A stretch of DNA of 64,000 nucleotides from Methanosarcina barkeri str. Wiesmoor (GTDB taxonomy: Archaea; Halobacteriota; Methanosarcinia; Methanosarcinales; Methanosarcinaceae). The notes under the pieces are model-generated. The model was not told the origin of the DNA. It searched no databases and worked only from the letters and a program-made list of their open reading frames with translations. This document shows, piece after piece, positions 37,582-46,463 of the stretch. The stretch covers positions 4,712,001 to 4,776,000 of the forward strand of contig NZ_CP009526.1 of NCBI RefSeq assembly GCF_000969985.1. Direction: 5' to 3'. Numbering within the stretch: position 1 is the stretch's first letter; every line of letters starts with the position of its first letter. A program made the translations under genes and the position numbers.

Positions 37582-37995
37582 ATGAAAAGGAAAAGTCTGA
37601 TTTTACTTGTGGTGATGATATCCTTATTTGCCTCAGGTTGTACTGAAGACAATGAATCGATGCCTGACGATTCTAATTCTTCGATACCTGAAGCCGGGTC
37701 TGACTTACAGTCGGAAGGTAACATGACTTCAAAACTCGGAGAAGATCACATTGTTCGCCTTGAGAACTACGTTGTGATGAGGCCTCTTGAACTGGAAATC
37801 TCAAAAGGGGATACAGTTTCCTGGTGGAGCGACAAAAGACAGGGCAATTACGTGCTTGTTAGTGATGAAAAGCTGTTTCCTGATGAAAAACTTTCATACA
37901 GAGTACCTTTCACGTATACCTTTAATGAAATCGGAACCTACCACTTTGTTGTCAAAGATTTCCCTGAAATGAACGCTACGGTAAGGGTGAACTGA
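37582..37995 (+). CDS. Lipoprotein with cupredoxin-like fold lacking copper ligands
   Basis: This 137-residue protein has a signal peptide ending at a lipobox (FASGC, Cys20), then a Ser/Asp-rich linker and a beta-sandwich domain from about 55: LEISKGDTVSWW, FTYTFNEIGTYHFVV, FPEMNATVRVN. The pattern copies plastocyanin/azurin-type domains, but the expected His, Cys and second His of the copper site are absent from the usual places (GTYHFVVKDFPEM). It is probably an outer-surface lipoprotein of unknown ligand. RBS GAGGG precedes the ATG. Confidence 0.75.
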   Translation: MKRKSLILLVVMISLFASGCTEDNESMPDDSNSSIPEAGSDLQSEGNMTSKLGEDHIVRLENYVVMRPLELEISKGDTVSWWSDKRQGNYVLVSDEKLFPDEKLSYRVPFTYTFNEIGTYHFVVKDFPEMNATVRVN

Positions 37996-38137
37996 AATTT
38001 CTGCTTCCTTGCCCGATATTCTGTATTGAATATTTTAACCAGAAGAAGGAAGGCACTTACCCTAGGCCTAAAACTTTTTTCTTTCTTTTTACTCCAAAAC
38101 TAGCTGAAGGCTCAGGCTTAGAAAATTTATCGAAATT

Positions 38138-38926
38138 TTACACTTTGGTAATGGGTCTTGCTATATTTTTGTAGTGATTGAAAAGGCCTTTTCCCCATTT
38201 AAGTGCACTTTCATCAAAACTTACCAGATTATGATTGTAGTAAATCCCACTGTTACAGAAAAGGGAAAGCGCCATGAACTCTTCTGTGACTATGCTTGAA
38301 GCAATTTTCATATTATTATTATTGCAGACATAAAGTTTGGTATGTTTCAGGTTCAGGAAATGTTCAAGTTCCTTCTTGTAGTCATTGAGCATTCTATCAT
38401 AAACGTATTCTGTAAACACCAGAGTTATGTCCGTGCCCTTTGCGGCAAGCTCTATGCACAGTGACGGATAGATGGGCAGGAAAAAGGAGGACGAAATCCT
38501 CACTTTCTCTGATTCGGAAAGATGTTCTACAACTTCTTTTGGATATTCAAACACATGATTTCGGTCAGGGTTTACTTCAATATAGTTTCCAAGCTTTCCG
38601 ATCTCGTCAAGAAACTCAGGAGGAATTGATGTCATATCCTGATTTATCCAGTAATCGTGGTTTTTATCAAAAACGTTGAATGTTTCGAGAATTGTTTTCA
38701 TCTTCGGAACCAGAATCTCTCCGATACTGGAAAGTTTGTAGAGCCTGTTATTCTCAACAATAAGATCCTGTTTCATCAGTATCTTTATCTGGGTCATTAT
38801 TGGGCTCGAACGGACATTAAGTGTGTTTTTGATTTCTTCGATGTTCTTTGGTCCGTCCAGAAGCAGTAAAAGTAGATTTTTCCTTTTTTCTGAAAGAAAG
38901 AGAACATCCAGTAATGATGAATCCAT
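38138..38926 (-). CDS. Msr-type regulator (ArsR-like HTH plus FilR1/DUF1724)
   Basis: It is a 262-residue regulator: winged helix at 1-75 (LFLSEKRKNLLLLLLDG..., NVRSSPIMTQIKILMKQDLI), then the FilR1/DUF1724 domain. Methyltransferase-specific regulators (Msr) of M. acetivorans belong to this family and control methanol methyltransferase operons. About 40% identical to the next two copies in this window (39523 and 53812). RBS GAGGGA precedes ATG 38926. The presence of two of them upstream of the HyuA-like genes suggests control of nearby genes. Confidence 0.88.
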   Translation of the reverse strand: MDSSLLDVLFLSEKRKNLLLLLLDGPKNIEEIKNTLNVRSSPIMTQIKILMKQDLIVENNRLYKLSSIGEILVPKMKTILETFNVFDKNHDYWINQDMTSIPPEFLDEIGKLGNYIEVNPDRNHVFEYPKEVVEHLSESEKVRISSSFFLPIYPSLCIELAAKGTDITLVFTEYVYDRMLNDYKKELEHFLNLKHTKLYVCNNNNMKIASSIVTEEFMALSLFCNSGIYYNHNLVSFDESALKWGKGLFNHYKNIARPITKV

Positions 38927-39067
38927 CTAATTCCCTCTCTTAGGTCTCACCTATTGTATGTGACTTCATATATATCTCTATACTAGAAGACTCTGAACTT
39001 TTTACCTTTATCCTTGCCATTGTAATTTTTGATTAGATAAAGGATCTTTATGGGGTTGAGATTTTTT

Positions 39068-39199
39068 AGGTTTATAGTTGGGATTTTATTAGGTTTATAG
39101 TTGGGATTTTATTAGGTTTATAGTTGGGATTTTTTTAGGTTTATAGTTGGGATTTTTTTAGGTTTATAGTTGGGATTTTTTGGGTTTATAGTTAGGATA
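39068..39199. repeat. 23-bp tandem repeat, about six copies
   Basis: The unit AGGTTTATAGTTGGGATTTT(ATT) is repeated with slight decay (22-23 bp spacing), between two Msr-type genes. No hairpin or ORF is associated with it. Confidence 0.9.
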
Positions 39200-39397
39200 C
39201 AAAGATAATTACCATTTTTATACATCACAATGTCATAAATAATATATCATAATATCTTAATATTATTTCTAAATATAATTAATTATCATTACCTTTTAAT
39301 AAGTCACTTGAAAAATTCTGCATGGAAATTCTTTTAAAGCACATGTCTTCTTATTTTTTCATACCGTTCTCGTTTTTGGAAGTAGTCGGGGCTTATC

Positions 39398-39504
39398 TAG
39401 TACTGCGATTCTGAAATAGGTTCATAAAACTTAACTTTTTAATAGATCCAACAATTACGGATTATTCCAACAAATAAGAAATTTATTTTGGAATCGAAGC
39501 ACTA
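39398..39504. mobile_element. 107-bp MITE, family C, copy 2
   Basis: Inverted ends TAGTACTGCGATTCTGAAAT and, from the right, TAGTGCTTCGATTCCAAAAT. It matches 11465-11572 through its full length. It lies 18 bp from the 3' end of the second Msr gene, so it could act as its terminator. Confidence 0.8.
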
Positions 39505-39522
39505 GATATGCATCTTTTCAGA

Positions 39523-40308
39523 TCAGATCTTGTTTACCTGTCTGGAAAGTCTCTTGAAATAATCAAATAACTCCTGACCCCATAAAAGGGCGCTAGGTTC
39601 AGAGCTTATAATGAATTGCTGGTCGAATTTCCCATTTTTATCAAAAAGACCCAGCATCATTGTCCTATCAGTCACGGTAATCTCAGTAAGCTTTATTCCT
39701 TCTTTTGAAACATACAGACTTACGTTGTCCATGCCCATTAATTCATCTATCATATTTGAGTGTTCTTTTGATAGGTAGTTCCAGACAGATTGATTAAAAT
39801 TCAGGGACAATTCGGCATCTTTTCTGCCAAGCTCAACGTACAGGGGAAGATAAGCAGGGTTGAAATAAGAAGCAAAAGTAGAAGCATGCTTTGCATTGGC
39901 CATGCTGTCAATTATTTCTTGAGAAGGTTCATAGATATGGTTCAGATCGGGTTCTATAAAGGTGCAATCCCCCAGTTCGGATATACGTTCCAGAAGATGA
40001 CGTGGAATTCCGTTCAGATCGTGACCTGTCCAGTATGAGTTGTTTTTCTCAATTACATCAAGAGCATTTATCAGGGGCTTTATCTTCTTGATGATGAACT
40101 CTCCCAGGACTGTGAGTTTATACATTTTGTCTTCCTGGACAATCAGATCATGATCTATCAGTTTCTTTATCTGGGGAAGTATCGAGGTGGCTGTAACATC
40201 CAGTGTGTTCTTGATTTCGTCAATATTTTTTGAGCCGCTATCCAGCAATATAAGAAGGTTTTTTCTCTTATCAGAGCGGAAAACAAGATCAATAAGTGAA
40301 GAATCCAT
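39523..40308 (-). CDS. Msr-type regulator (ArsR-like HTH plus FilR1/DUF1724), paralogue 2
   Basis: It is 261 residues with the same layout as its neighbour: winged helix 1-75 (LVFRSDKRKNLLILLDSGSKNIDEIKNTLDV...), central FilR1/DUF1724 domain with EPDLNHIYEPSQ and a C-terminal SSEPSALLWGQELFDYF helix shared by all three copies. The three copies differ in the central, presumably ligand-binding, part. ATG 40308 has AGGAAG upstream. The two adjacent regulators are transcribed in the same direction; pairs of adjacent Msr genes that act together are known to me from M. acetivorans. Confidence 0.88.
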   Translation of the reverse strand: MDSSLIDLVFRSDKRKNLLILLDSGSKNIDEIKNTLDVTATSILPQIKKLIDHDLIVQEDKMYKLTVLGEFIIKKIKPLINALDVIEKNNSYWTGHDLNGIPRHLLERISELGDCTFIEPDLNHIYEPSQEIIDSMANAKHASTFASYFNPAYLPLYVELGRKDAELSLNFNQSVWNYLSKEHSNMIDELMGMDNVSLYVSKEGIKLTEITVTDRTMMLGLFDKNGKFDQQFIISSEPSALLWGQELFDYFKRLSRQVNKI

Positions 40309-40457
40309 GTTCTCTTACTTCCTGTTATTCAGTAACTTACAGTTGTAGCCGATCCTTCTTTCCAGCAGGCTGGTTCTCTGGCTGTTCGTTTTCAAATTAA
40401 GCGTTTCTCCAAATATTTAAATGAGCTTTTATATATAAATAATATATAATATTATCC

Positions 40458-42386
40458 CTAATTAGTTAAAATATCAGGGTCACAGATCCCTACAAAAGTC
40501 ATTTTTGTTTCCATTGGCATATGTTTCCAGCCAGGTGGAGAAAGGTATTCCGTATTTGTACTTATTTTTATTGAGCCTTCCGGAAGTCCAAAATCTTTCA
40601 TTGAATCTATAATAAGTCCTTCACCAGTTTTATGGGAATATTCTACTGCCATACTATATTGCTCAAATTTCTTCCTGCCTGAAGGGGTAAATACCAAGAA
40701 ATTCTGGTCCGGATTTTCCATTGAGGATGGTCTTATAATTATCTCAATTCTTTTAATGCCTTTTCCTACTAGAGCTCCAACTGCATTTCCTACGCTGGCC
40801 TGCTCAGGAACTATAATCTCTGCATCTATGAGACCCTTGATCTCTTCATAATAAGCCTTTACAGGGCCTCCGATCAAGACTACGGGAATATTTAATTTAT
40901 ACTGGGCAGGAACGTCTTCCTCCAGTAGTTTCTTTATTCCTTCTTTTCCTCTGCCTTCCATGATAAAGGACATCAGGCTGTAAACCATATTTTTTGCAAT
41001 CTGCTGCTTTACCTTTTTGCAAAAAGCGTGAACTCCTAGTTGAGTAAAACGCGAAAGTTTTTTGGCTCCAATCTGTGCAGCTCCTACATCCCATTCGGTA
41101 TATTCCCCGAGTACATGCAGGGCATCAGTCGGTGTGAAACCTATAGCCTGGATTGCACGCTGTTGAACCAGTGAATCAAGAACTTCTGGAGAAGGAAACC
41201 GCTTCATTTTATTTAAAATTCCGTAGATCGAAAGAGGTTCGCCTTTGATAATCTCGAGTAACTTTTTTTCGCTTTCTGTAGGATTAATAGGGTCTGCTCC
41301 AGTACTGACAAAAAATTTTGTGGGCTGAGTATGTTCACTGAGCATAGTTCTCAGGGGCACGGGACTCTTTTCAAGTATCTCAATAAAATTTGGGTACCGT
41401 ACAGCAGCAACGCAGAGAGGCATAACCCTTCTTGGCCCTATCCTGATGCATTTCTTAAACCACACATGGCTATCTCCCCCGTTTGCTGAACTCTCCATTC
41501 TTATTGCTTTTACTCGGGTTTGCCAGCCTCCTACAACTGCTCCTTTCTCACAAAGCTCAGGGACTCCATTTTTTATTATGGAGACATCCGTACTTGTCCC
41601 TCCCACATCGATTACAGCACAGGTATCCAGCCCTGACAGGTAAGAAGCTCCCTTAATGCTTGCAGCAGGGCCTGAGAATATGGTTTCAATGGGACGCAGT
41701 TTTGCACCTTTTATATCTATAACCGAGCCGTCACACTTCAGCATAAGGATTTTCGCATCAAGGTTTCTTTTCTTTATTTCGGCAGTGATGGAATGGATAA
41801 ACTGGTAGGTTATAGGAATTAGCTGGGCGTTTAAAACGGCTGTGGCTGCCCGTTCGTAAGCTCCAAGCTCCTGAGATAATTCATATCCGCAAACCACAGG
41901 ATGTCCTGTCAATTTAAGAACTATCTCCTTTACTTTAAGCTCATGTTCCGGGTTTCTTGTGCTGAAGTACGAAGACACTGCAAACGCGGAGACTTTCTTT
42001 TTCAGGCTTATTGCAAATTGTTCTACGGCAGTAAGATCCAGAGGCCGCAGTTCATCTCCGTTGCTGTCATGTCCTCCTTTTACAATAATACAGTAGTCTG
42101 CTGGAAGTTTTCTTGGGACAGTGTAGTTCCCTACCAAGATCAGACCAACAGGATACCCTGTTTTTTCGAGAATGGTATTTGTTGACAGGGTTGTGGAAAC
42201 CGATACCAGCTTTACTTTGCTGAGATACTCTGGATTCAGTTTATCAATTGCATTTCGAATTCCGACCATAAGGTCCGGATAGGTAGTAATTGCCTTGCTG
42301 ATATCAAGGATCCAGCTGTCCGAATCTCTTAAAATTACGGCATCAGTGTAGGTTCCGCCTGCGTCAATACCCAGACTATATTGCAT
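40458..42386 (-). CDS. HyuA-like hydantoinase/oxoprolinase family protein, copy 1
   Basis: This 642-residue ASKHA-fold protein has phosphate-binding DAGGTYTDAVI at residues 8-18 and VIDVGGTSTDVSII at about 267, the signature of HyuA/oxoprolinase (ATP-dependent ring opening) and acetone carboxylase subunits. The usual partner HyuB is not in this window. A related paralogue lies directly upstream (42531-44546), about half identical over most of its length. The substrate is unknown; the setting between Msr regulators and mtaCB suggests a role in methyltransferase or corrinoid metabolism, which is inference. Confidence 0.85.
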   Translation of the reverse strand: MQYSLGIDAGGTYTDAVILRDSDSWILDISKAITTYPDLMVGIRNAIDKLNPEYLSKVKLVSVSTTLSTNTILEKTGYPVGLILVGNYTVPRKLPADYCIIVKGGHDSNGDELRPLDLTAVEQFAISLKKKVSAFAVSSYFSTRNPEHELKVKEIVLKLTGHPVVCGYELSQELGAYERAATAVLNAQLIPITYQFIHSITAEIKKRNLDAKILMLKCDGSVIDIKGAKLRPIETIFSGPAASIKGASYLSGLDTCAVIDVGGTSTDVSIIKNGVPELCEKGAVVGGWQTRVKAIRMESSANGGDSHVWFKKCIRIGPRRVMPLCVAAVRYPNFIEILEKSPVPLRTMLSEHTQPTKFFVSTGADPINPTESEKKLLEIIKGEPLSIYGILNKMKRFPSPEVLDSLVQQRAIQAIGFTPTDALHVLGEYTEWDVGAAQIGAKKLSRFTQLGVHAFCKKVKQQIAKNMVYSLMSFIMEGRGKEGIKKLLEEDVPAQYKLNIPVVLIGGPVKAYYEEIKGLIDAEIIVPEQASVGNAVGALVGKGIKRIEIIIRPSSMENPDQNFLVFTPSGRKKFEQYSMAVEYSHKTGEGLIIDSMKDFGLPEGSIKISTNTEYLSPPGWKHMPMETKMTFVGICDPDILTN

Positions 42387-42530
42387 GTCAAAACAGCCCC
42401 ATTTTTACTTTATATTACACAATTAAGGTCCTTTTTTAGCTGTATACATCCTTTTTATCCGGATTTATAAAATTATTCTCAAGATATATATTTCTGTTTA
42501 TAATATCCGGCTGAATATCCTAATTTATCC

Positions 42531-44546
42531 TTATCCTCTCAAGCTGTGAATCGTAGTTTTTGGAATTCCTATTCCTACGAAAACAAGTTTTGTTTCCAGG
42601 GGCACATCAGTCCAGCCGCTCGGTGCCAGATGCTTCCGGCTTACATCTATTTTTATATTCTCCTTCTGAAGTCCTGCACTCACCATGTAGTCCATAACAA
42701 GCTGTCTTCCAAGCTTTTCTGCGAACTCAGCGGCTTCATTATAGCTTTCAAATTTCTTTCTTTCAGATGGGGAAAAGACAATGAACTCGTTTTTAGTTTG
42801 ATACGGCAAGATCTCTTCTGCAGTACACTTCTCGTGATCCTCGTTATCTATATTTTCAGCCTCACCTTCAAGAGACTTAATAACTTTTGTTTTTATAAGA
42901 ATCTCTACTCTTTTAATTCCTTTTCCGACAAGAGCGCCGACAGCATTGCCAACATCAGCATACTCTGGAACGATGAAGTCAGCATTAATCAGGCTTTTTA
43001 GATCCTCAACATATGCGTTTACAGGTCCTCCTAGAAGCACCACAGGAATTTCAACTCTGAAACGGGTATAGTTTCTTCCGAGAAGAACCCTGTCAATCTC
43101 GTTTCTAGGCATTCCTTCTATAAGATAGGCAATAAGATCTTCAGCAATATTTCGCGCAACCTTGCGTTTTGCTTCCGCACTGAAAGTTTCTGGGCTCTGC
43201 TTAACTATCCTCCCAAGCATGGAAGCTCCAATTGTTGCAGCCTCTACATCCCATTCGGTATATTCTCCAAGCACATGAAGAGCATCGGTAGGCGTAAAGC
43301 CTATTGCCTGGATTAACCTTTTCTGGACTAATGAGTCCAGAATGGACGGAGAAGGACGTTTTTTCAGGGCTATGAGTAGGTCACCGAAGGAAACAGGCTC
43401 ATTTCCGATGTGCTTGTAGATTTCCCGCTCTCCTGCCTTCAATTCGATAGGCTTGAAGCCGGTCCTGACATAAAATTTAGTTACCTGGATGCTTTCGCAG
43501 AGATACCCTTTTGCAACCCTGTTAGATTTCAGTTTTTCCCTTAAACCGGGATATATGACCGAAGCTCGGCAGAGTGGGATTACACGGCGAGGGCCGATAT
43601 AAGTTCTGTCGCCTTTTACCCAGATATGGCTGTCTCCTCCTGTTGCAGAGGTTTCCATACGAATTGCTTTTACGCGGGTTTGCCAGCCTCCAACAACGGC
43701 ACCCATGTTACTGAGTTGGGGAAGCCCGTTCTCCATCATAGCTACATCCGTGCTCGTACCGCCAACGTCGATCATAGCACAGGTATCTATCTTGCTCAGA
43801 TAAGATGCTCCAACAAGGCTTGCGGCAGGCCCTGAAAATATTGTCTCAATGGGCTTTTCCAGGGCTTCTTCTATTCCCACCACTGATCCATCACATTTTA
43901 GCATCAGCAGATTTGCATTTATCCCTCGGATTTCAAACTCCTGAACTATCGCCTGGATAAACTTGTGAGTAATGGGAATTAACTGGGCGTTAAGAAATGC
44001 AGTTATAGCCCTTTCATAGGCTCCAAGATCCTGTGAAAGTTCGTGCCCGCAAACAACAGGGTGCCCTGTAAGTTCCTTTACGGCTTTTTTGACAGCAAGC
44101 TCATGTTCCGGATTACGGTTACTGAAATATGAAGAAACTGCAAAAGCCGAAACCTTATTTTTTACCTTGAGGGCAAATTCTTCTACTGAATCGAGGTCAA
44201 GAGCCTTCAGTTCTTCTCCATCACTATTATGTCCACCAGAGACCGCTATCCAGTAGTCCGTAGGGAGTTTCTCAGGAATCAAATAATCCCCTACCATTAT
44301 TAGCCCTACCGGAAACCCTGTGCTTTCCAGAATGGTATTTGTAGACAGGGTTGTAGATACAGATACCAGTTTAATGTCTTTAAGATGCTCCGAGTTCAGC
44401 GCATCAATAGCATTTTTCATCCCAGGGAGGGGATCGGGATAGGTAGTCAGCGCTTTACTGGATTCTATCACAGATCCATCCGAATCTCTAATGATAACAG
44501 CATCAGTATAAGTGCCCCCTGCATCGATTCCAAGACTGAAGTACAT
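42531..44546 (-). CDS. HyuA-like hydantoinase/oxoprolinase family protein, copy 2
   Basis: This 671-residue protein is a paralogue of the preceding gene, with the same DAGGTYTDAVI and IDVGGTSTDVAMM nucleotide-binding motifs. Relative to copy 1 it has an insertion of about 25 acidic residues near 565-590 (ENIDNEDHEKCTAEE). The conserved middle region (RVKAIRME(T/S)SA(T/N)GGDSH) and C-terminus (LAPSGWTDVPLETKLVFVGI) are shared. Tandem position implies gene duplication. ATG 44546 has AGAGGT upstream. No HyuB partner. Confidence 0.85.
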   Translation of the reverse strand: MYFSLGIDAGGTYTDAVIIRDSDGSVIESSKALTTYPDPLPGMKNAIDALNSEHLKDIKLVSVSTTLSTNTILESTGFPVGLIMVGDYLIPEKLPTDYWIAVSGGHNSDGEELKALDLDSVEEFALKVKNKVSAFAVSSYFSNRNPEHELAVKKAVKELTGHPVVCGHELSQDLGAYERAITAFLNAQLIPITHKFIQAIVQEFEIRGINANLLMLKCDGSVVGIEEALEKPIETIFSGPAASLVGASYLSKIDTCAMIDVGGTSTDVAMMENGLPQLSNMGAVVGGWQTRVKAIRMETSATGGDSHIWVKGDRTYIGPRRVIPLCRASVIYPGLREKLKSNRVAKGYLCESIQVTKFYVRTGFKPIELKAGEREIYKHIGNEPVSFGDLLIALKKRPSPSILDSLVQKRLIQAIGFTPTDALHVLGEYTEWDVEAATIGASMLGRIVKQSPETFSAEAKRKVARNIAEDLIAYLIEGMPRNEIDRVLLGRNYTRFRVEIPVVLLGGPVNAYVEDLKSLINADFIVPEYADVGNAVGALVGKGIKRVEILIKTKVIKSLEGEAENIDNEDHEKCTAEEILPYQTKNEFIVFSPSERKKFESYNEAAEFAEKLGRQLVMDYMVSAGLQKENIKIDVSRKHLAPSGWTDVPLETKLVFVGIGIPKTTIHSLRG

Positions 44547-44966
44547 TTTTAACCTCTTTTAGGAGTTAGATATAACTTCCAGAATTTTAAGACCATTTTT
44601 TAATCCAGACCATTTTTTATTCAGACCATTTTTAACCCAGTTATTTTTAACCCAGTCTATTTTCAACCCAGTCTATTTTTTAATTCAGACCATTTTTAAC
44701 CCAGACCATTTTTAACCCAGACCATTTGTTAATTCGGGTAATTAAGTTTTTTAGCAAGCGATAAGATTCAGATCTCTCTGGATCTATGTGCTGATTAACT
44801 CCGTATACGTAAAGCCTGGATACCTGTTAAAGCTTATAGTAGCTAAATAAATCGCTGCTAGAATTAAAAACAACGGGTTTGCTGTCTTCCTAACTTTCGG
44901 TTTTAGCATTGATTTTTTCACACCATTATTACCATATTATTTTATTATTTCTACGTTTTTATTTTG
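44547..44966. repeat. Intergenic region with CCCAGACCATTTTT-type repeats
   Basis: Short, degenerate direct repeats (CCAGACCATTTTTAAC and variants, about ten copies at 44590-44735) fill the leader of the HyuA-like gene on the minus strand. The rest is AT-rich with no gene. Confidence 0.75.
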
Positions 44967-45986
44967 TTAAAATAAACTTGCTTTTTCCCCGTTTTTCTTA
45001 TTAGAGGATCTACCTTTGTTTTTGAAATTCTGGTTTTTTCCCGGGACGGGCTCAATTTTTATCAGTACGTATGTATCTTCCGTAAAAGCTGCTTTCAGCC
45101 TTTCCTCTACGAGGTTTGATATCTCTGCGGCTTCCAAGATACTTAAAGAGTTATTCACATTAACACTGGCATTGATTGCTATACTCTTCCCTATCCTTCG
45201 GGTTTTAAGTTCTCCGGAACCCTTGACGTTTTCTGTTTTGTTTATAATCTCCCTGATTCTAAGGTTATTTTCCTCATCAAGGGAAGCTTCTATCAGTTCG
45301 TTTGCAATTTTGTAAATAAGTATACCTGAAGTTCCAAGGAGATAGAGGCTTAAAAGAAGCGCAGCGAAAGAATCAGCTATATCAAAGTCTTTTCCAGGCA
45401 GAAATGTACATCCAATGCCTGAAATAACAAAGCAGGATATTAATAAGTCTTTTATTGAGATTATTAATGAACGTTTTATTGGAGTAATTGATAATTTTTT
45501 TACGAGGGTATTAATTTTTGATGAATTTTCTTTAGCCTGTAATTCGAGATTTTCTGTCCGAATAGCCATAACATTTCTTAATATAAAGGCTAAGATTGCT
45601 GCATAAAGTGCAATAATTTCAGGCATCTTGGGCTCTTTACCCTGCAAAAACATGAGCAGTTCCCCAAAACTCAGGGAAATCATATGAAAACTTGCAAAAA
45701 GAAGAATAACAGCCCCTGCTCCCATGCAGAGGGTTGTGATTTTTCCATGTCCGTAGTTGTGGCTTTCATCTCCAGGCTTGCTTCCAATAGAATAATCCAG
45801 GAGTTTTATACAATTATTGATAAAATCGGAGAAGGAACGAACTGCATCGGCAAGAAGCAAAGTACTGTTGCCCAAAATCCCGACTAGCAATTTGAAAAGT
45901 GTGAGTATCAAACTCAAAGCAAGACCTGTATAAGATCTATTGCGGGTTTTATTGTGGGTTTCGTCAAGCCTTTTATCCGCTTGCAT
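44967..45986 (-). CDS. Cation diffusion facilitator family transporter
   Basis: This protein of 339 residues has six membrane helices in the CDF layout, with SHNYGHGKI between helices 2 and 3 and a C-terminal cytoplasmic domain (about 245-320) ending in a basic tail. CDF proteins export Zn, Co, Fe or Mn. The canonical HxxxD of helix 2 is changed here (ADAVRSFSD for ADAxHSxxD), and helix 5 lacks an obvious HxxxD, so transport may differ. ATG 45986 is supported by GGTGAA; the frame runs on to GTG 46103, but those 39 codons lie in a repeat-derived segment. Confidence 0.8.
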   Translation of the reverse strand: MQADKRLDETHNKTRNRSYTGLALSLILTLFKLLVGILGNSTLLLADAVRSFSDFINNCIKLLDYSIGSKPGDESHNYGHGKITTLCMGAGAVILLFASFHMISLSFGELLMFLQGKEPKMPEIIALYAAILAFILRNVMAIRTENLELQAKENSSKINTLVKKLSITPIKRSLIISIKDLLISCFVISGIGCTFLPGKDFDIADSFAALLLSLYLLGTSGILIYKIANELIEASLDEENNLRIREIINKTENVKGSGELKTRRIGKSIAINASVNVNNSLSILEAAEISNLVEERLKAAFTEDTYVLIKIEPVPGKNQNFKNKGRSSNKKNGEKASLF

Positions 45987-46039
45987 TCGAAGTTCACCGT
46001 TAATTAGCTTTTCCAATCTTTTTTCTAGCTCAAATGTTG

Positions 46040-46200
46040 CCTCGTTTTCGATCAAACATTTTTTGAAAAGGTTTGTGCCACAACTGTTGCACCGGTCGAT
46101 CACGCCGATAGGGTTACGGGGATAAGGTACTCAAATTCAAATGTTTCTGAGGTTTTCGCTCAAGCCTTTTTTGAAAAGGCTTGCGGTAAAAACAAAAACG
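46040..46200. repeat. Repeat segment shared (inverted) with 34040-34130
   Basis: The block GCACCGGTCGATCACG (46093-46108) and the AAAAGGCTTG / CTCAAGCC hairpin elements at about 46150-46190 recur in inverted orientation near 34040-34130. It has no gene of its own. It overlaps the possible 5' extension of the CDF frame. Confidence 0.5.
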
Positions 46201-46301
46201 AAAACAATCTCTAAAAATTTGACAGGCCCTCGAGTGCCTGTATTTTGTAACGCGGTCAAAGTACAGAGTTTAGTCACCCATACACTATTATTCGGAGGAT
46301 T

Positions 46302-46332
46302 GGTAAGCACAGATTTAATACCTGTGCTTACC
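46302..46332. repeat. Perfect 11-bp inverted repeat (hairpin)
   Basis: GGTAAGCACAG and CTGTGCTTACC flank a 9-base AT-rich loop, about 130 bp past the 3' end of the mta operon's membrane protein gene. No T-run follows on either strand. It may be an mRNA 3'-end stabiliser, terminator or protein site. Confidence 0.65.
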
Positions 46333-46463
46333 TGAAGAGTCGTTTTTAGCTGTTTTTCTATTTTTTCCTGCAATTATAGGATTTCATATAGCTCTCGAGG
46401 TTGGTGTAAGTCTTTTCCTCAGGTGTTCGAGGGTTTTACTCAATGAATGCTGATTTTTTACTA

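Larger units (their letters stand above)
38927..39522. other. Intergenic region with 23-bp tandem repeats and a MITE
   Basis: No gene seen. About six copies of a 23-bp unit (AGGTTTATAGTTGGGATTTT plus a variable tail) lie at 39068-39199, followed by AT-rich sequence and the family C MITE at 39398-39504. Confidence 0.7.

Noticed and set aside
39068-39199. CRISPR array
   Set aside because: The 23-bp units are directly adjacent with no spacers; it is an ordinary tandem repeat. The same holds for 51418-51505 and 51827-51960.
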